Shown piece after piece: positions 11,378 through 24,049 of a stretch of 64,000 nt of DNA; positions within the stretch are counted from its first letter, which is position 1; each line of letters opens with the position of its first letter. Under the pieces are notes generated by a model that worked only from the letters and a program-made list of their open reading frames with translations, was not told the DNA's origin and did no database searches. Source of the stretch: Reticulascus tulasneorum (taxonomy: Eukaryota; Ascomycota; Sordariomycetes; Glomerellales; Reticulascaceae); NCBI GenBank assembly GCA_001557505.1, contig LSAX01000008.1, positions 434,001 through 498,000 of the forward strand. The letters are read 5' to 3'. The translations under genes were made by a program, and so were the position numbers.

Positions 11378-12296
11378 ATGAGCACCCCAAATGGCACTGT
11401 GCCCGGAGCCGGCGAGCCCGACGACTTCGAGCTCTATCGATATAGTCCTTCTCTTCCAGCTGCAATTGTGAGCATCGTGATCTTCGCCATCCTAAGCATT
11501 CTGCACACGTGGCGCATGCTCCGAACTCGCGCTTTGTACTTCACGGCCTTCATTATTGGGGGTGTCTGTAAGATAGCCTTATTCTGATCCAGAACGAAAG
11601 ATCATTAACCTCGAAATAGTTGAGACTGTAGGCTACGGCGGCCGTGTCTGGTCACACTATAATCAAGATTCAATTGGTGCCTTCGTGCTACAATTCATCC
11701 CTATTCTGGTCGCTCCAGCTCTCTTCGCCGCCTCTATCTACATGATTCTCGGTCGATTGATCCGCGCTGTACACGCCGAACACCTGTCTCTCATACGTGT
11801 AAACTGGCTTACGAAGATATTTGTGGCCTGCGACTTTATCTCCTTCACACTGCAGGTTGGCGGCGGCGGCATGCAATCCACCGATGATCTATCCGACATC
11901 GGGGAGACGATTGTCATCGTGGGTCTGTTCTTCCAGATTGTTGTCTTTGGTGGCTTTTTGATCACAGCAATGCTCTGGCATCGCCGGCTCAGCGCACAGC
12001 CAACTCCTAGCGCATTGAAGCGTATTGTGCCTTGGAAGCAGCATATTTGGGTACTATATGCTGTCAGTACACTGATCCTGGTTCGAAGCATCTTTCGAGT
12101 TGTGGAATATCTGCAAGGGAACGCTGGGTACCTGATCTCTCACGAGATCTTCCTCTATGTCTTTGACACCATCCTCATGGCAGCTGTTATGGTCATCCTC
12201 CTGTTCTGGTATGTCGGTGACTTACAGCCAAACCATGTGAAAGACAGGGAGCAGCTTGAGTCCGGTGACTACACGTTGGATGAGCTCCGCCAATAA
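11378..12296 (+). CDS. RTA1-like integral membrane protein
   Basis: Two exons (11378-11567, 11620-12296) give 288 residues with seven hydrophobic segments. 'YSPSLPAAIVSIVIFAILSI' is a typical RTA1 opening. 'FETVGYGGRVWS' follows directly across the splice. 'LVAPALFAASIYMILGR', 'FVACDFISFTLQVGGGG' and 'RSIFRVVEYLQG' are the family signatures (PF04479). RTA1-like proteins are lipid-translocating or stress-response proteins of the plasma membrane, some linked to resistance to sterol-related drugs. The intron has a normal GTAAGA donor and a TTAAC branch-like site. Substrate is unknown. Confidence 0.92.
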
Positions 12297-12759
12297 AGGA
12301 TGCTATTCGCCAAAGCCACTGGGCTCATATAGGGAGGAACGAGTTAGTGATCGGAATTACAAAGTTTTGCTGGGATAGAATGACATCGGGCGTTAAATGA
12401 AGGATTTGCAGCCAGGCGGGATATTTAAAGGCAGTAGAGATGACGATGGTTCCATAGATTTAATAGGCAATGGTAGCACCCTAAAGTTAGATTCGCTCCA
12501 CCATCCGCCGCATAATAGCTTTCCCAAACTCCCAAATACCTCGCATCCATCAGGAATCTCCCAAATGGAACTGTGATTGCGTCCTAGGCCTGATTTGAAA
12601 GGACAGTACTTTCGATAGCCTAGTGCTATTGTTAACTCTTGTTTGTTACATAAGCATGCTTGAGAAGACACCAAATATTATATAAGATCTAGCGCGGAGA
12701 CTTTTCAAGCCTCACCCAGGTCGGCCGCTTGGGATGAGAACTGAGTTCTTCGAAGTCAG

Positions 12760-14263
12760 TCAATCGAACAACAGCTCTGCCAGTCGACGTCTCGCTTCCG
12801 TGGGGTCCCATTCCACCAAGATGCGGTCCCGAGACTCGTCCATCTTCCGCTTCACAAATGGCTCCATGAACTGCTGTTCCTCTTGGCCTAGTAGATGCAG
12901 CCTCGTCTTCCACAAATCCTTGTCTGAGACCGCTGGGTCTTGCGGACCGAAAAAGCGCTCGTCCAAGAACGTCCAGAAGACAGCATCAAATGCCCAGCTC
13001 TTCCTTGCCGCGTAATTGAGCCAGAAGCGACCGGTCTCCCAACTCTCCTTCATATGTGCGGAGAGGGGCAGTCCATCAAGAAAGGCAGCCTCATCTTCCT
13101 GATCCTCCACGGTCTTCAACCAAATCTCCAACTGCGGCTCGTAGGCCTTGCTCCATTCATCGAACCCCACCCGGCTTCCACATTTCTGGCGTTTCGAATA
13201 GCAGCCACCATGGTGGATCGAGCACAAACTGTGTCGGTGCTGCGTAAGTGAACTCCCAGTCAATCACAGCAGCCAGCTTATCGTCTTCTGCACGGTCTAG
13301 GAGGGCATTCGTCGGCCGGAAGTCGTCGCACCAGAGGCGGAAGGAATTCGAGCCGGTAGGAGCTGGAAATCTTGGACGCGTAGCTGCTTTAGCCAATGCA
13401 GACCAGTTGTCTTGGGCAAATCCGAATGTCGACAGATGGCCCTGTTTGGCCAACTGAGAAACAGCTGGCGAGATACATATTTGTTCCGACAGTCGTCTTC
13501 GCTCGAGACAAGATCGTTGTGTTGAAATAGGAGCTGTGCTAAGTGCATATTGGCCAATTGCACATACCACTCATCAGCTGTGGCAAAGGTGGTGTCTTCG
13601 GCAGGAAAGATGGCTTGTGGGATATTACCAAGCTGTGTCATACCGCTCATATTAAAGGTGAGGGGTCGGCCAGCAACCTGAAACGAGCCATCAACCTCAA
13701 GCAGAGACCCGATGCGAGAGAAAGTAGGCTTGGCGAGCTCTAGGAGACACCATGCCATGATGCCCCATATACTTCTCAGCTTGCTCTCAGGGAGCGTCAG
13801 GTTCAAAGCCGGAGTCAGGGTGGGATCCTGATCAGTAATACAAAGAGGTTGTGTCAAGTTGCCTCGGTTTTCGATACGGCAGAGCGTGAGAAAGGCCCAA
13901 TGCTCGAGTCTGAGCCGTAGTGAAGCACCTGGGCAACCTGGACGCGGGTGTTGGCCCTCACGTAATCCGCCGCTGCCGCCTCGTAGAGCACCTTTTCGTT
14001 GGGGAACTGGGCTGCTGCGGGCCACGGTACTGTATCATGACATCGGATAATGAGTCTTCTTCTTCGAAACGCATTCTATAGTGGATATTTAAGCCACCCG
14101 TGATGATGCTTAGAATCTTAGCAGGTTTGCCGCACTTTTTTGTGACAAAGGCTTCGACTCGGCAACATGTAGATTCTTTCCGAAGTTTCTTCTCGGACTC
14201 TTCTTCCGCAGCATCGCTCTTATCCCATGCGTCATCGTCAAGATTTTGCCGACCCTTGTACAT
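12760..14263 (-). pseudogene. APH-like phosphotransferase with four frameshifts
   Basis: Homologous pieces are collinear but need four single-base corrections: near 14031 (before 'VPWPAAAQFPNEKVLYEAAA'), 13891 (before 'LTLCRIENRGNLTQPL'), 13456 (before 'LAKQGHLSTFGF') and 13165 (before 'FDEWSKAYEPQLE'). The catalytic loop 'WCDDFRPTNALLD' and the metal site 'AVIDWEFTYAAP' are the fungal versions of the APH (PF01636) kinase fold. Frames between breaks are long and unspoiled, which suggests recent loss or, less likely, assembly errors. Fungal members are small-molecule kinases of mostly unknown substrate. The reading ends at 'LAELLFD'. Confidence 0.85.
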
Positions 14264-14900
14264 CCTTTGAACAGAGCTCGCGTTTTAGAGTCTGTCGGAG
14301 ACTAAGTGATTGACTCTCGGTTGCTCTGAACGAGGCAAGATATAACAATAGGGACAAGGTCCGCTCGTTGCTAAGAAGCTCAATTTGAAGAGGAGGCGAA
14401 GGTTTAGATACCTTAAGCCAAGTCTAGGTGTGGATAAGTTTGTGCTGAACTGTAAGGTAGTCTCGCTGCAATCAAGAAGAGAAAATTCACAAACGGCGGG
14501 GCCTTCTGACGGGAAAAGGTGTGTCCCAAATAGGCTTCGTACCCCAGTAGACAGCAAGCAGAATTCCCAACGCTTTCAGCGCTGCACGTTTCACTGGCTT
14601 CTAGGTACAGCTGCAAGCACGCGCAAGCGACCACCAACCCGATTCGTTGACCTTCAGTTAAGTCATATTGACCGCTATAACTCCCACGAACGTAGTTTTA
14701 GGATCCTCGAACTAAGGTTCAGTCAAGTTTATTGACTAGAACCAGTTCTTGGATACCCGAAGCCGAGAACTGTTCTAGAGTCTCGAGCAGACTCGACTAG
14801 TAAAGGTCTAGCTGATGCCTCTGTCAAGATATCACACAACACCACTGCAACGCATGAGAACAGCGTTGGAGGATTAGAGGTGGCATCATCATGCATAATC
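14264..14900. other. intergenic region
   Basis: No gene recognised; short frames on both strands lack domain content. Confidence 0.5.
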
Positions 14901-17073
14901 CTACGGACCAGTGTCACGTTGTAGTCTGTTGACATTGCTCGCGACACCGGCAGTTCTCCGCTCAGCATACATAAATCGAGATCTGGAACGATCCTGGACC
15001 ACAGAGACTTGGCTTTTCGGTTTTGCAGTCGTCGCGAGCACGGCAGCTTTTGCCTTGGCAAGCCCGGAGAAGGACACTGAATTTTCTTCTGGGAGCGCCA
15101 GAACCGTTCTAGAAGCCAGCGGATGTTGGTAGCCGGCAGTAGGGGGGGAAGTTAAGTCTTCCCCTGTTTTATGTTCCTCGGGTTTCCACCAAAGAATCCA
15201 AGAACTTGACATTCTTCTGGGAATTGATCGCTCCTTTGAGATGGGCCTTCTTTCGGCTGCGATCTCCGAGGATACATTTTCCAATCTGCGGTGTGATGCA
15301 GAAGGACGCTGAGTCCTGCTGTATTTGTACGTCTCCCACACATCAACCAATTTACCAGATAATAATGCGAGAGATAAAGTCAATATCAGCAGAGGAATCG
15401 CACTCGCGGCGTACCACTGCGTTGGAAACTTCGCCTGGGTCATCCCGAAGATGGTCTGAAATGGTATAATTAGAAAAGTGCCTTTAACTCGAATGGGGAC
15501 ATGGCTTACTGCAACAAATGAAAGGGGCACGAAGATGAATGCTAGAGCACTTAGCCGTCCAACTACTCTACCTTGCTCGACCGTCTCTGTATTAAAGATC
15601 TGCGTAGTGTTAGTATTCTATGCATACCGAATCTGTTGGCCTTTGCATCAGTGCGAAGAACTTACCAACGACAAGAGATTATCGAGTTGCTTTTGCATTG
15701 TCTCTAGGGTTCTCTCAGAATGCCTGAGTTTCATCGAAATCTCTTTGAAGCGGTTTGTGAGAAGTTGTTGATCCGAGCCGGTGGACTGAGAGGCCCGTAA
15801 GTTGGATGCCCAGAGATTGTTCACCGCCTGATCTTGAATGTTGGCCATAACATCTTGATGTAACCGGACGTATTCGGTCAACTCTATGATCATCCAGATC
15901 TTCCTGTGGATTGATCGAGTAATTGGCATTATGGATTGCGAGCGCTGGTAGACCGAGATTTCCTGAGTTGACATCGGGTCAGATGTCTGTTTACAAGAAG
16001 CCAAAGAACAATTGCATGTGTCGAGGAGTTCTCACTGTTGACGCAACCGACTCTGCAACAGCACTAACAACGGCGTCCCATTTGTCAAGAATGAAGAACA
16101 GGTCGACAAAGAACCACAACAGTGAGTCTGCCAAGCGGCTCCATCGACGGTGTTGGTTTAGGAAGTGCTCCCCTAATTTGTTCTCGAGGTCATTCCTTCT
16201 GTTAACGCAGACGAAAACCACTGGTCGATCTGGGAACCCGGGTAGGGCTCCGGACTTTCGTGACCAGTAGAGCATGACAAAGGGTTGAGCTGCGCCTAAT
16301 ATCGACCATGCAAGTTATACACCAGCCGACATTCCACTAGTATTTGGGAGGACGCTCACGAGGCTTATCTATCTCAAGAACATTTTGAGTATTCATGATA
16401 GCTGCTCCGATCTCAAGAATGTTGATCAAGTTGACTATGATAGTCATCTCTACCCACCTCAGTCAGACAGGGAACCCCCTGGCAATCTCTGGAGAATAGG
16501 TAAATCTTACCTTGGCCGCTAGAATCGAGAATGGGAAGCGATGTTACGCCGCCGGACTTTGAAGCTATTTGATGGCATGAAGCCGACGGGAAGCTGGGGA
16601 AGACCGAAAGAACCATATCCTCGCACCAGTCTTCCCATTCCTCGAGTGCTCTGCCTCCATTGTCAGCAATGATCGACCCTTTCGGCAACGGCCTTTGAAG
16701 CCTACACAAGGATCGGTCCAGCCGAATCCTCGGCCTCGTCTCTGATAAAGTCTGCGAAGTCCGCAGCTTCATTTGGTCGGATGTCCTGGGCGGATTGTTG
16801 GACTTTATCAGCCTGAGGCTTGAAAGTTAAAACGACAGCGGTGATGTATGAGCTTGGTTGAGGCACCCATGCCTCAGCTGCCTTCCTTTTAACCTTTTTG
16901 GGCATCTTTTTAAAACCTTTCTGTCGATATAGCCTCAAGCTAGAATAACGAGAAAGTGGAAATGGAGCATCGTCTGGTAGAAAAAGTATGTGATCTTGCT
17001 CATACCCAGCTGCTGCCTGAGGAATCTCTGCATGATAATGTCCTGCAGGCTGCCACGCGTAGAGGTTACATGA
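14901..17073 (-). CDS. CorA-like fungal membrane protein (5' model uncertain)
   Basis: The 3' exons are clear: 15666-about 15970, 15510-15599 and 14901-15455. They read through a helical, coiled-coil-like segment ('HSERTLETMQKQLDNLLSLV'), then 'VGRLSALAFIFVPLSFVATI', 'FGMT' and a second helix 'WYAASAIPLLILTLSLALLS', with a basic cytosolic tail. This is the CorA-like two-helix hairpin, with GMT where magnesium channels have GMN. Upstream exons include 'NKLGEHFLNQHRRWSRLADS' and 'ALEEWEDWCEDMVLSVF'. Coding-like sequence continues to about 17073, where a stop lies in frame; no start codon could be fixed. Fungal CorA-like proteins are mostly of unknown function, and ion transport is not assured. 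Confidence 0.6.
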
Positions 17074-17704
17074 TCAAGGCATAAATAGTTATGATTCGTC
17101 CACTAAAAAGGTTTATCAAATGCACAGAATGTGCTAACGTGTTTCCTAAGTTGCCTTGCCTCGTCAGCTCCTCGACTGTTGCCTTTGATGCTCTTCAGGA
17201 GAGCGAAACGAAGGTGGTGCTGCCGTTTGCCCGTTAATGGCTCCGGGCTTTTCGTCCGTCCCGATTTTTCGTCGCAGACCACCCTTACTCAAGCGACATA
17301 TCTAAGGCCCGTAATGATGAAGCTGTCGCAATGGCAGTGCTGGCGGTGGATCCGACTATCACGTTCCGCTGTGACACGATGTATGATAACTAATGTCCCA
17401 GAACTAATATTAACAGGTTATGGATTAACGATGACTGGGTACTCCCATGCCATCCATGATATCCGGTAGCCCTATCTTCGTAAATGTGAATTACTGAAAC
17501 CGGAATTTCATTTATTCTATTTCAAAGCAGTATAAGTTAAAGATTTAGATTAGACAGTGACATAAGGGACTTGGAACGTCATCGATTTTAGTGTAATTGA
17601 AGTTTAAACTCGCACGCTTTCGACATCTTTCAGTCTTTTATATCCCGATACTGGGGAGCAACGTGTAATAGTACTGCACAAGTAGAAGCCAACGGGTACC
17701 GTAG
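17074..17704. other. intergenic region
   Basis: Nothing recognised. It may contain the missing 5' end of the CorA-like gene. Confidence 0.4.
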
Positions 17705-19211
17705 TCACCTCGAGGCCCCTACATGAAGCAACCAACTCCCCAAACCAGTCATGAGCGGGACGAAGCAAGCTCCCACATTCCACGCCACTGCCCAATCGCC
17801 GTATATGACCCAGGCTAAGAAGACAACCATCAGTGAAAATGCAGCAGCGAACGGCATGAAGATCACCGTGATGGTCGGGCCGAATTTCCATCCATCCTCC
17901 ACGAGCAAGGCGCGGAAGAGGACCTGCCCGAGGCTGGGGCAGTGTAAGTTTTGATAGCTATAGATAATCTTACTAGTGTGCATATGTCAATTGGTGGATC
18001 AATCTGGAAATCTCTATTTGCGCAAAGGGAGGAACTCACTCCCTTGAGTAAACTAAATGCTCGTTCTGTAGCTCATTATGCACCGCCAGCTTTGGGTGGA
18101 GGAATAACTGCGTACGCAGCTTCTCCATAGCCAGATGAGTAAGCATCTTGTCTATCGTGTGGATCTGCTGATAGTCACACAGCTCTCCGTATTTACTATG
18201 CTCGTGGTGGTAGGACTGGAAGTCAATACACTCAGCGCTGTGTTTGAAATTGTTCAGCATAGAGTCATAGCGGCACTCCAAGTCAGGCAAGCTTTTGCTA
18301 AGCGTGCGTCTTCTAGCGAGCAGGTACTCTTTCTCGTCATCCAAACTACTCCAAATCCCGTGAAAGATGACGGGTGTTGCTTCTGTATTTATGATCGTGG
18401 CCCGCCCTACCAGCCTGATTTCGACTTCTGTTACGCGTTTGATACCGTACCATGGCATTTTCTGCCGCCACCTTCCACGGGTTTGAGACCAGGCAAACTG
18501 TAGCTTCTTCCAAAAGAGCTCGTGATCCATTTTCTTGCTAATGTGGTTGACCGCGATGGCGTGGCAATCACGTTCCAGGCCCCAGCATAAAAATGTGAAG
18601 CCTGCCTCATCTTGTGCTCTCTGTCGCCCATTTATGGAGTTGTCTTCATTGTTGGAATCGTGTTTTAGGAGGAGAGGGCCAAAAAGTTCGGTAATTTCTA
18701 AGAGACGGCGTTCGTGGCTCTCGGAGGCAGAAACAGTTTTGGGCTTTCGATTGTGGACTGGACGGGGTTGGCCACTTTCAGAGCTACGATTGGGTTGTGG
18801 TGTTGTATCCGAGAATACGGAGAAGTTGCATGGTAGTGTGTCAGCTCGATTAGACATGCTTGAGCCCCCCCCTTCAACTGCCAAGGTGCCTTGCGTGGTA
18901 ATACCTAGCAGCGAATGATCTACCCCGGGTGGTAGACGCCTTTCCCCACGTGGGTGAAGTTGTGGGTGTTGGCTGAAACTCGGTAGGGTCTCAGAAAGAG
19001 GTGGTTGTGGAGATGGTAGGTTATCGAGCACAGATTGCACCAATTTTGGAATCTGGTGCTTGAATCGGCTCCGAGGAGGATGTGTTTTGAGGGCCACATC
19101 TTGTCCTTCGAGTGCTAGCCGATCACGGCCGACATGAGTGAATACTTGCTGAGGTTCTCTGACGGCGGACATGACTAAAAATTGGGTTACTTGGTGCAGA
19201 GTTATGCGCAT
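17705..19211 (-). CDS. uncharacterised membrane protein, two exons
   Basis: Exons 18040-19211 and 17705-17957 join in phase through a GTGAGT donor and give 474 residues. Residues 1-160 are low in structure and rich in Pro and Ser. A globular part follows ('ELFWKKLQFAWSQTRGRWRQ', 'RYDSMLNNFKHSAECIDFQS'), then two hydrophobic helices near the C-terminus ('TITVIFMPFAAAFSLMVVFL' and 'WNVGACFVPLMTGLGSWLLH') around a 'YGDWAVAW' motif. I know this layout from other filamentous fungi but not a function for it. The acidic or aromatic residues beside the hairpin are typical of channel-like or scaffold proteins, but that is only a guess. Confidence 0.7.
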
Positions 19212-20682
19212 GATATGTTGTCTGACGGGATGTGGTACGACCGATCGAACAACGCATTATAGTGGTGTGATCAAGAAACCCATTTTGAACTGAGTTGTAA
19301 AAAAACAAACCGAATGCCCCGCCCTGGGTAAGGCTAGATTCATGGACGCTTTAGGAAGAGATCATCTAGTTAGCCTAATGCGTTTCTCTGTGAATCAAGC
19401 CTTTGATTCGTGGCCGAAACGCCAATAGGCAGGCAGACGTCATTGGGCGCCATTCAACAGTCCTGGCAAACTTGAAAGATTGCAGCCTGAGAAGCCTTAA
19501 CTCTGCAAAGGATTATTAAACGGTAATCTGATTTTGCAACCTTCGTCCACCACGGCGGCGCAAGGTGCTACCGCGATGCAATCTCGTAAGTACGGTCGCA
19601 AGGTGATCCGATATAATATAAAGCCGTGGTGCTAATGGGATTAGTGGCGGTACGGTACAAGTCGTATTATCCTTATTGGTTGACGTGTACAATTTCGCAC
19701 TACTCGTTGAGAATCTCGAAATGGGTGTCTTGGGATGTCGCGAAAACGGGCTATATTTGGACTGTGGACTGCCCGGAGCATTCGTTTCTGCCGCCCTAAC
19801 GAGGAGTAAAAAAAGCGCTGCGATGGCGGGAATGCCTCCGTTGGGTTGAGCAAGCCAGGAAGAACCCCGGACGTGACGTTGCCGCAGACGTAATAGGGAG
19901 GCTTAATAGAGCATTACAATCCTAACCGAGCGTACTAATTATAAGTACTTTGAACCCTAAAACCCCTACCGTTAGATTTCCGATCATTTTAACAACACGA
20001 GTTCCCACACTGATGAGAGCAATATAGGAGTTACGCGGTAACCAGACTACCCCGTCACCGGCTACATCACCGAGACTCAGGGTTTAGGAGCATTGCCCGC
20101 CGACAAAGGATCAATATCCGATCCGTCAACCATATCTCGGCGATTCTGTCCAGCTCTGTTCTTTCTAGCGCATGACTTAATAGCGATACAATCTTACCAT
20201 TACTGACTAATCGCGTGGTTCCTTAGCTGAGTCTAGAGGCAGCCTGAATTCGGTAGTAAATAATACTGAATGTCATCTATTTAGTTCTGAGCGGAGGCGC
20301 CATGGGTAGGCCATCCCACCGCTTTGCTTATGCTAGTAACTATTAATGTAGGATCAAATCAGCTAACAGAATAAGGGTCTGATTAGATTAACAAGCTACT
20401 CTACGAATTAGCGAATAACGCTACCTTCGACGATACAGTGCTTTGGCCCATCTTCAGAGACGGTGATAGAAGGTCGCATCCCTTTCTACGACGGCTCGTC
20501 ATCATTTTCCAACTCAGGCGGTAACACCCTAAAGGAAGGACTAACAGATAGAGAAGAGTTTTCGGTACATAGAGACTGTTGGGATTTCATATGTGACGGC
20601 TTCGTATGTACGTCTTTCTACTCTAGATCTACTCTCCGAATGGACGGAGGTCTGCTGGGGTGCTGCATCAGACAGCTAACCT
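19212..20682. other. gene-free region
   Basis: No convincing coding sequence in either strand over about 1.5 kb, with many stops in all frames. A small perfect inverted repeat (GAATCAA and TTGATTC with a 4-base spacer) lies near 19393. It may be old, degraded repeat DNA. Confidence 0.45.
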
Positions 20683-22732
20683 CTACGGAAGTGCCAGAAA
20701 TACATCCCTCAACACCTTAAATCTCGGCGCCCCCAGCCCAGAAGCAGGATCCCACCCCTCCACCGCTGCGAACCCTTCCGTACCACATCCGGGAATGTGT
20801 CCCTCGACGATGTCCTGAAAGATCTCGGGATGCTCGTACAAGACCGGGTTGATGAACCCCACCGGGCTCTTCCCAGCCTTGATCCTCTCGCCGTTCACGA
20901 TCGAAATCATGGCCCCGAACGTGGGCGCCGCCGCGGACGTGCCCCCGATGGGCCAGACCACCTCGTCGATGGCGACGGGGAAGTTTTGCGCATAGACAGC
21001 CAGATCCGGGAACCCGCGCACCTCCGTCGTGTTGTAGCGCGACGAGTTGTACGGCGGCGCGTGGTTGGCGAAGTAGGATTCCAGGGCTTTAGCCTGGTAC
21101 TCGGGACGGACGAAGACGTTGCTGAAGCCGCCTCCCGGGCTCAGATTAGTTGACACTACCTGGGGGGTGCATACTGTGCCGTTATCGGGGAGGGAGGAGC
21201 CGCCTACGCTCGTGATCCAAGGGCATGAGGCGGGGAACACTGTTCTCGTTGTTAGCTTGAGCGACTTGGGGACAGGTCAATTGTGGCAGTATTAGCACAC
21301 TTACGGGGACTGAATCTGCCATAAGTTCCGCTCACAGGAGTGAGGCCTCCATCCTCCCGGATGCATCTACCGCGAACTCCAGAGACGCCGGTGTCGCCAG
21401 ATGCGTAGATGAAGGTAACGCCCAGCAGGCCGAGCTTCAGGTACTCGGTGCATTGCCGACTGAGATAGGAAGCGGGACGGTAGTACTCGTCCAAACCGAA
21501 GGAGATGGAGATGACGTGAGTCGGGTCCCGCGTACCACACTCCGCCGGTTCCGTCCACGCATACTCGGAGGATGGATCAGGTCGTGGAAAGATGGCATCC
21601 CAAGTCGGGTCGTCGCCGCCTTCGAATGAACAGTAGTCGCCATCGATCGCATCCAGGAAGTTGTTCGCCGTTGCGGGGGTGACGTAGTCCAGGTCGCCGA
21701 CTTGGAAGAGTGTGACGTTGTTCGGGTACGTGAGAGACATGGCGATCGTCAAGTCGAGGTTGGACTCGCCGCGGCTGCTCGAGCCGGTCTGGTTGTTGAG
21801 ATAGCCTCCGAGAATAGGGGCGTAAATCGGCGACGTGTCGTTGGGGATGCTGGTGAACTCAGAGAAGAAGACATTCAAATCGGTCTGGTTATAGCTGTGC
21901 GCTGGCGCGTACAAGACGACGCCGTAGCTGTTGCCCTCCACCTTCTCAACTTCTGCCGGAATGCCATAACTACGTCTGGAGTAAGCAATCGGCCAAGGCT
22001 TGTTGCTGATGTGAAAACTTACATGGCCCGCAGGCATGCGGGTGTTGTCAACTCGTTGCAGTTGGCCAGCGAGTCCTTGTCAGCAGGAACGCGAGCTGCT
22101 GGCACGTCTCCAATCGAGTCGATCATAGAATCCCTCCGCTTTATTTTCCGCTGCCGAATGGTTGCGCCACCGCTCGGGTCGAACTCGATCGTCGGCGTGA
22201 CCAAGTCGATGTGCTGCTGAACATCTTTAGGAACGCTGTATGACTCGGTCGCCATAAGCACCAAGCCCTCGTCGTTCTCGTAGTAGAAATACTCCGTGTC
22301 GAGAAGGCGTTCGGCCTCACCCACGGTGGTCTTGACTTTGATCCAGCCCCGGCTGGCAGTTCGCGAAATGCGGGCTGCCTCCACACCGGCGTCCAGCAAC
22401 CACTGTGCCGTCTCCGTGAAGGCCTCCTTGGACGGCGAGAACATCTCGACTACCTTCTGCGGCGACCAGTGCATGCCGTACGTCTTGGAGCGCGGGTGCG
22501 CGACCGAATTGATGAACTCTTCGGCGCGTTCGAGGTTGCTCTGCTTGAGTCCGATGCGCAAGAAGAGAGCTTCGTCTGGGTGTGCGCGAGTTCCCTTGAC
22601 CCAGTCGCCCGCAATGGCGCCGGCATCCCGCTTGTCGTGAACGACATGGCTAGAAGTTGGATGGGCTTGCACGCCGGTCGAGAACGACACCGCGGCTGCG
22701 AGGGCAGCCGATGCGAGAGTGAGGAGTCTCAT
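20683..22732 (-). CDS. secreted tripeptidyl-peptidase, sedolisin family S53
   Basis: Three exons (22023-22732, 21305-21969, 20683-21239) give 643 residues. A signal peptide ends near 'STGVQA', and a pro-kumamolisin activation domain spans roughly residues 40-200. The catalytic Glu305 and Asp309 lie in 'RGESNLDLTIAMS', the oxyanion Asp429 in 'IYASGDTGVSGVRG', and the nucleophile Ser560 in 'GGTSAAAPTFGAM'. The calcium site is near 'GWDPASGLGAP' at the C-terminus. All residues needed for activity are present. Such enzymes remove tripeptides from protein N-termini at acid pH outside the cell. Both introns are short with normal splice signals. Confidence 0.95.
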
Positions 22733-24049
22733 CTTCCTGGCTTTTGGGAGAGTTCGTCTGGTGTCGGGACAACATGATGATGGCCGGTGCGAAGCCGCGA
22801 AGCTGCTACTTGTAGTCGCTCAGTAAGCTTGAACCCCATGCAAGACATCGTCCTGGAATAGTATTGTTGCCATCTCGGAGAGGTTAGACCAATGACTTGG
22901 TTGTTTTAAAGCAAATGACCGCCCAGGGTGCGGGTCGTAATGCTGACATACAGTACCGAGTCAGCGGCCGCCACTCGTATTGGCAATGCTACCTTGTTGA
23001 TCTGCGCTAGGGGACCTGACCTATGATGTCGACCCAACCAAGGTATAAGTTGGCGCAACCCAGATAGCCGATATCACCTCGTAAGTCAGCGCAATGCTTT
23101 GCATTGCTTGGGACCCAGGCCTAGTACTTCGTATTGACAACTAGCTCCTTCTCCGGGCGTACGGGCCGACCCTACGTCACGCCACAGAGCCGGCAGCCAA
23201 AAATTTACAGTTCTGCCGTGAACTAGCAACCCCGCGGAGCTAATGCGTTCATGTACAATATCCATGCCCTCCATGTAGGCCAAGCTTCAAGAGCGTGGCC
23301 ATTCCAGGTGCTGATGCGGTGATTATTAAGCAACAACAGAGTGCGATGGTGCTACCTCAAGGTTAACACGGACCATCAAGAGCGGTGAAAGAGGCACAAC
23401 TTTGCCACTTATTCAACGGTTTGCTCGATTCCGAGATGTTCGTATTTGCAGTTGCTGAATGGACTGGAGCTCCCTATCGCCAGTTGAAAACGTTGCAATG
23501 CCCCAGGTCGCTACCAAGAAGCTCCAGAAATAGAGGCCGCTGCGCTTCTTAAAGACCGAAAATATGATAACGTTCAGCTCAATAACGTTGTATAAGCAAT
23601 GGCAAGAAAGTACGCTAGAACAAATCCGGTATGACGATCGAGGGACAAATCGGTACCAACACCGGAGTCGGTAGTTATGGGCATGGGTGCTTTCCGGCAC
23701 GAGTTTTTGCAACAAAAATGGCGAAGAAATTCGTGGAGCTGAGCATGAAAGGCTTCTCCAACGTGCCGAAACACCACGTTCGTCAACTTATGCCGGACCA
23801 CAGCCCAGAGGGCACAGATATAAGATTCAAATCGAATAACAAGTCGCCATCACGAGCCCATACCCATATTATCGATGTACTGTGGCACTTAGTAAGCGGC
23901 AATGTTATATATACATGCCTAGACCAATTGTGCTTGCGCTGGTAATTTAACGCAGTCATCCAGCTCGAATGTGAGTGGAGTGATTATACAATAAGGTTTT
24001 CCATAACTATATCCGCCAAACAGATTCTCACCTTCTATCCCAAACTTTT
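22733..24049. other. intergenic region
   Basis: Contains the peptidase promoter and the 3' flank of the ABC transporter gene. Open frames near 23413-23945 overlap on both strands and show no domain, so I see no gene. Confidence 0.5.

Noticed and set aside
19388..19415. Inverted repeat as a terminator or element end
   Set aside because: A single short hairpin without flanking duplication or gene context.
22023..22386. Long plus-strand frames opposite the peptidase and ABC genes
   Set aside because: Shadows of well-supported genes on the minus strand.
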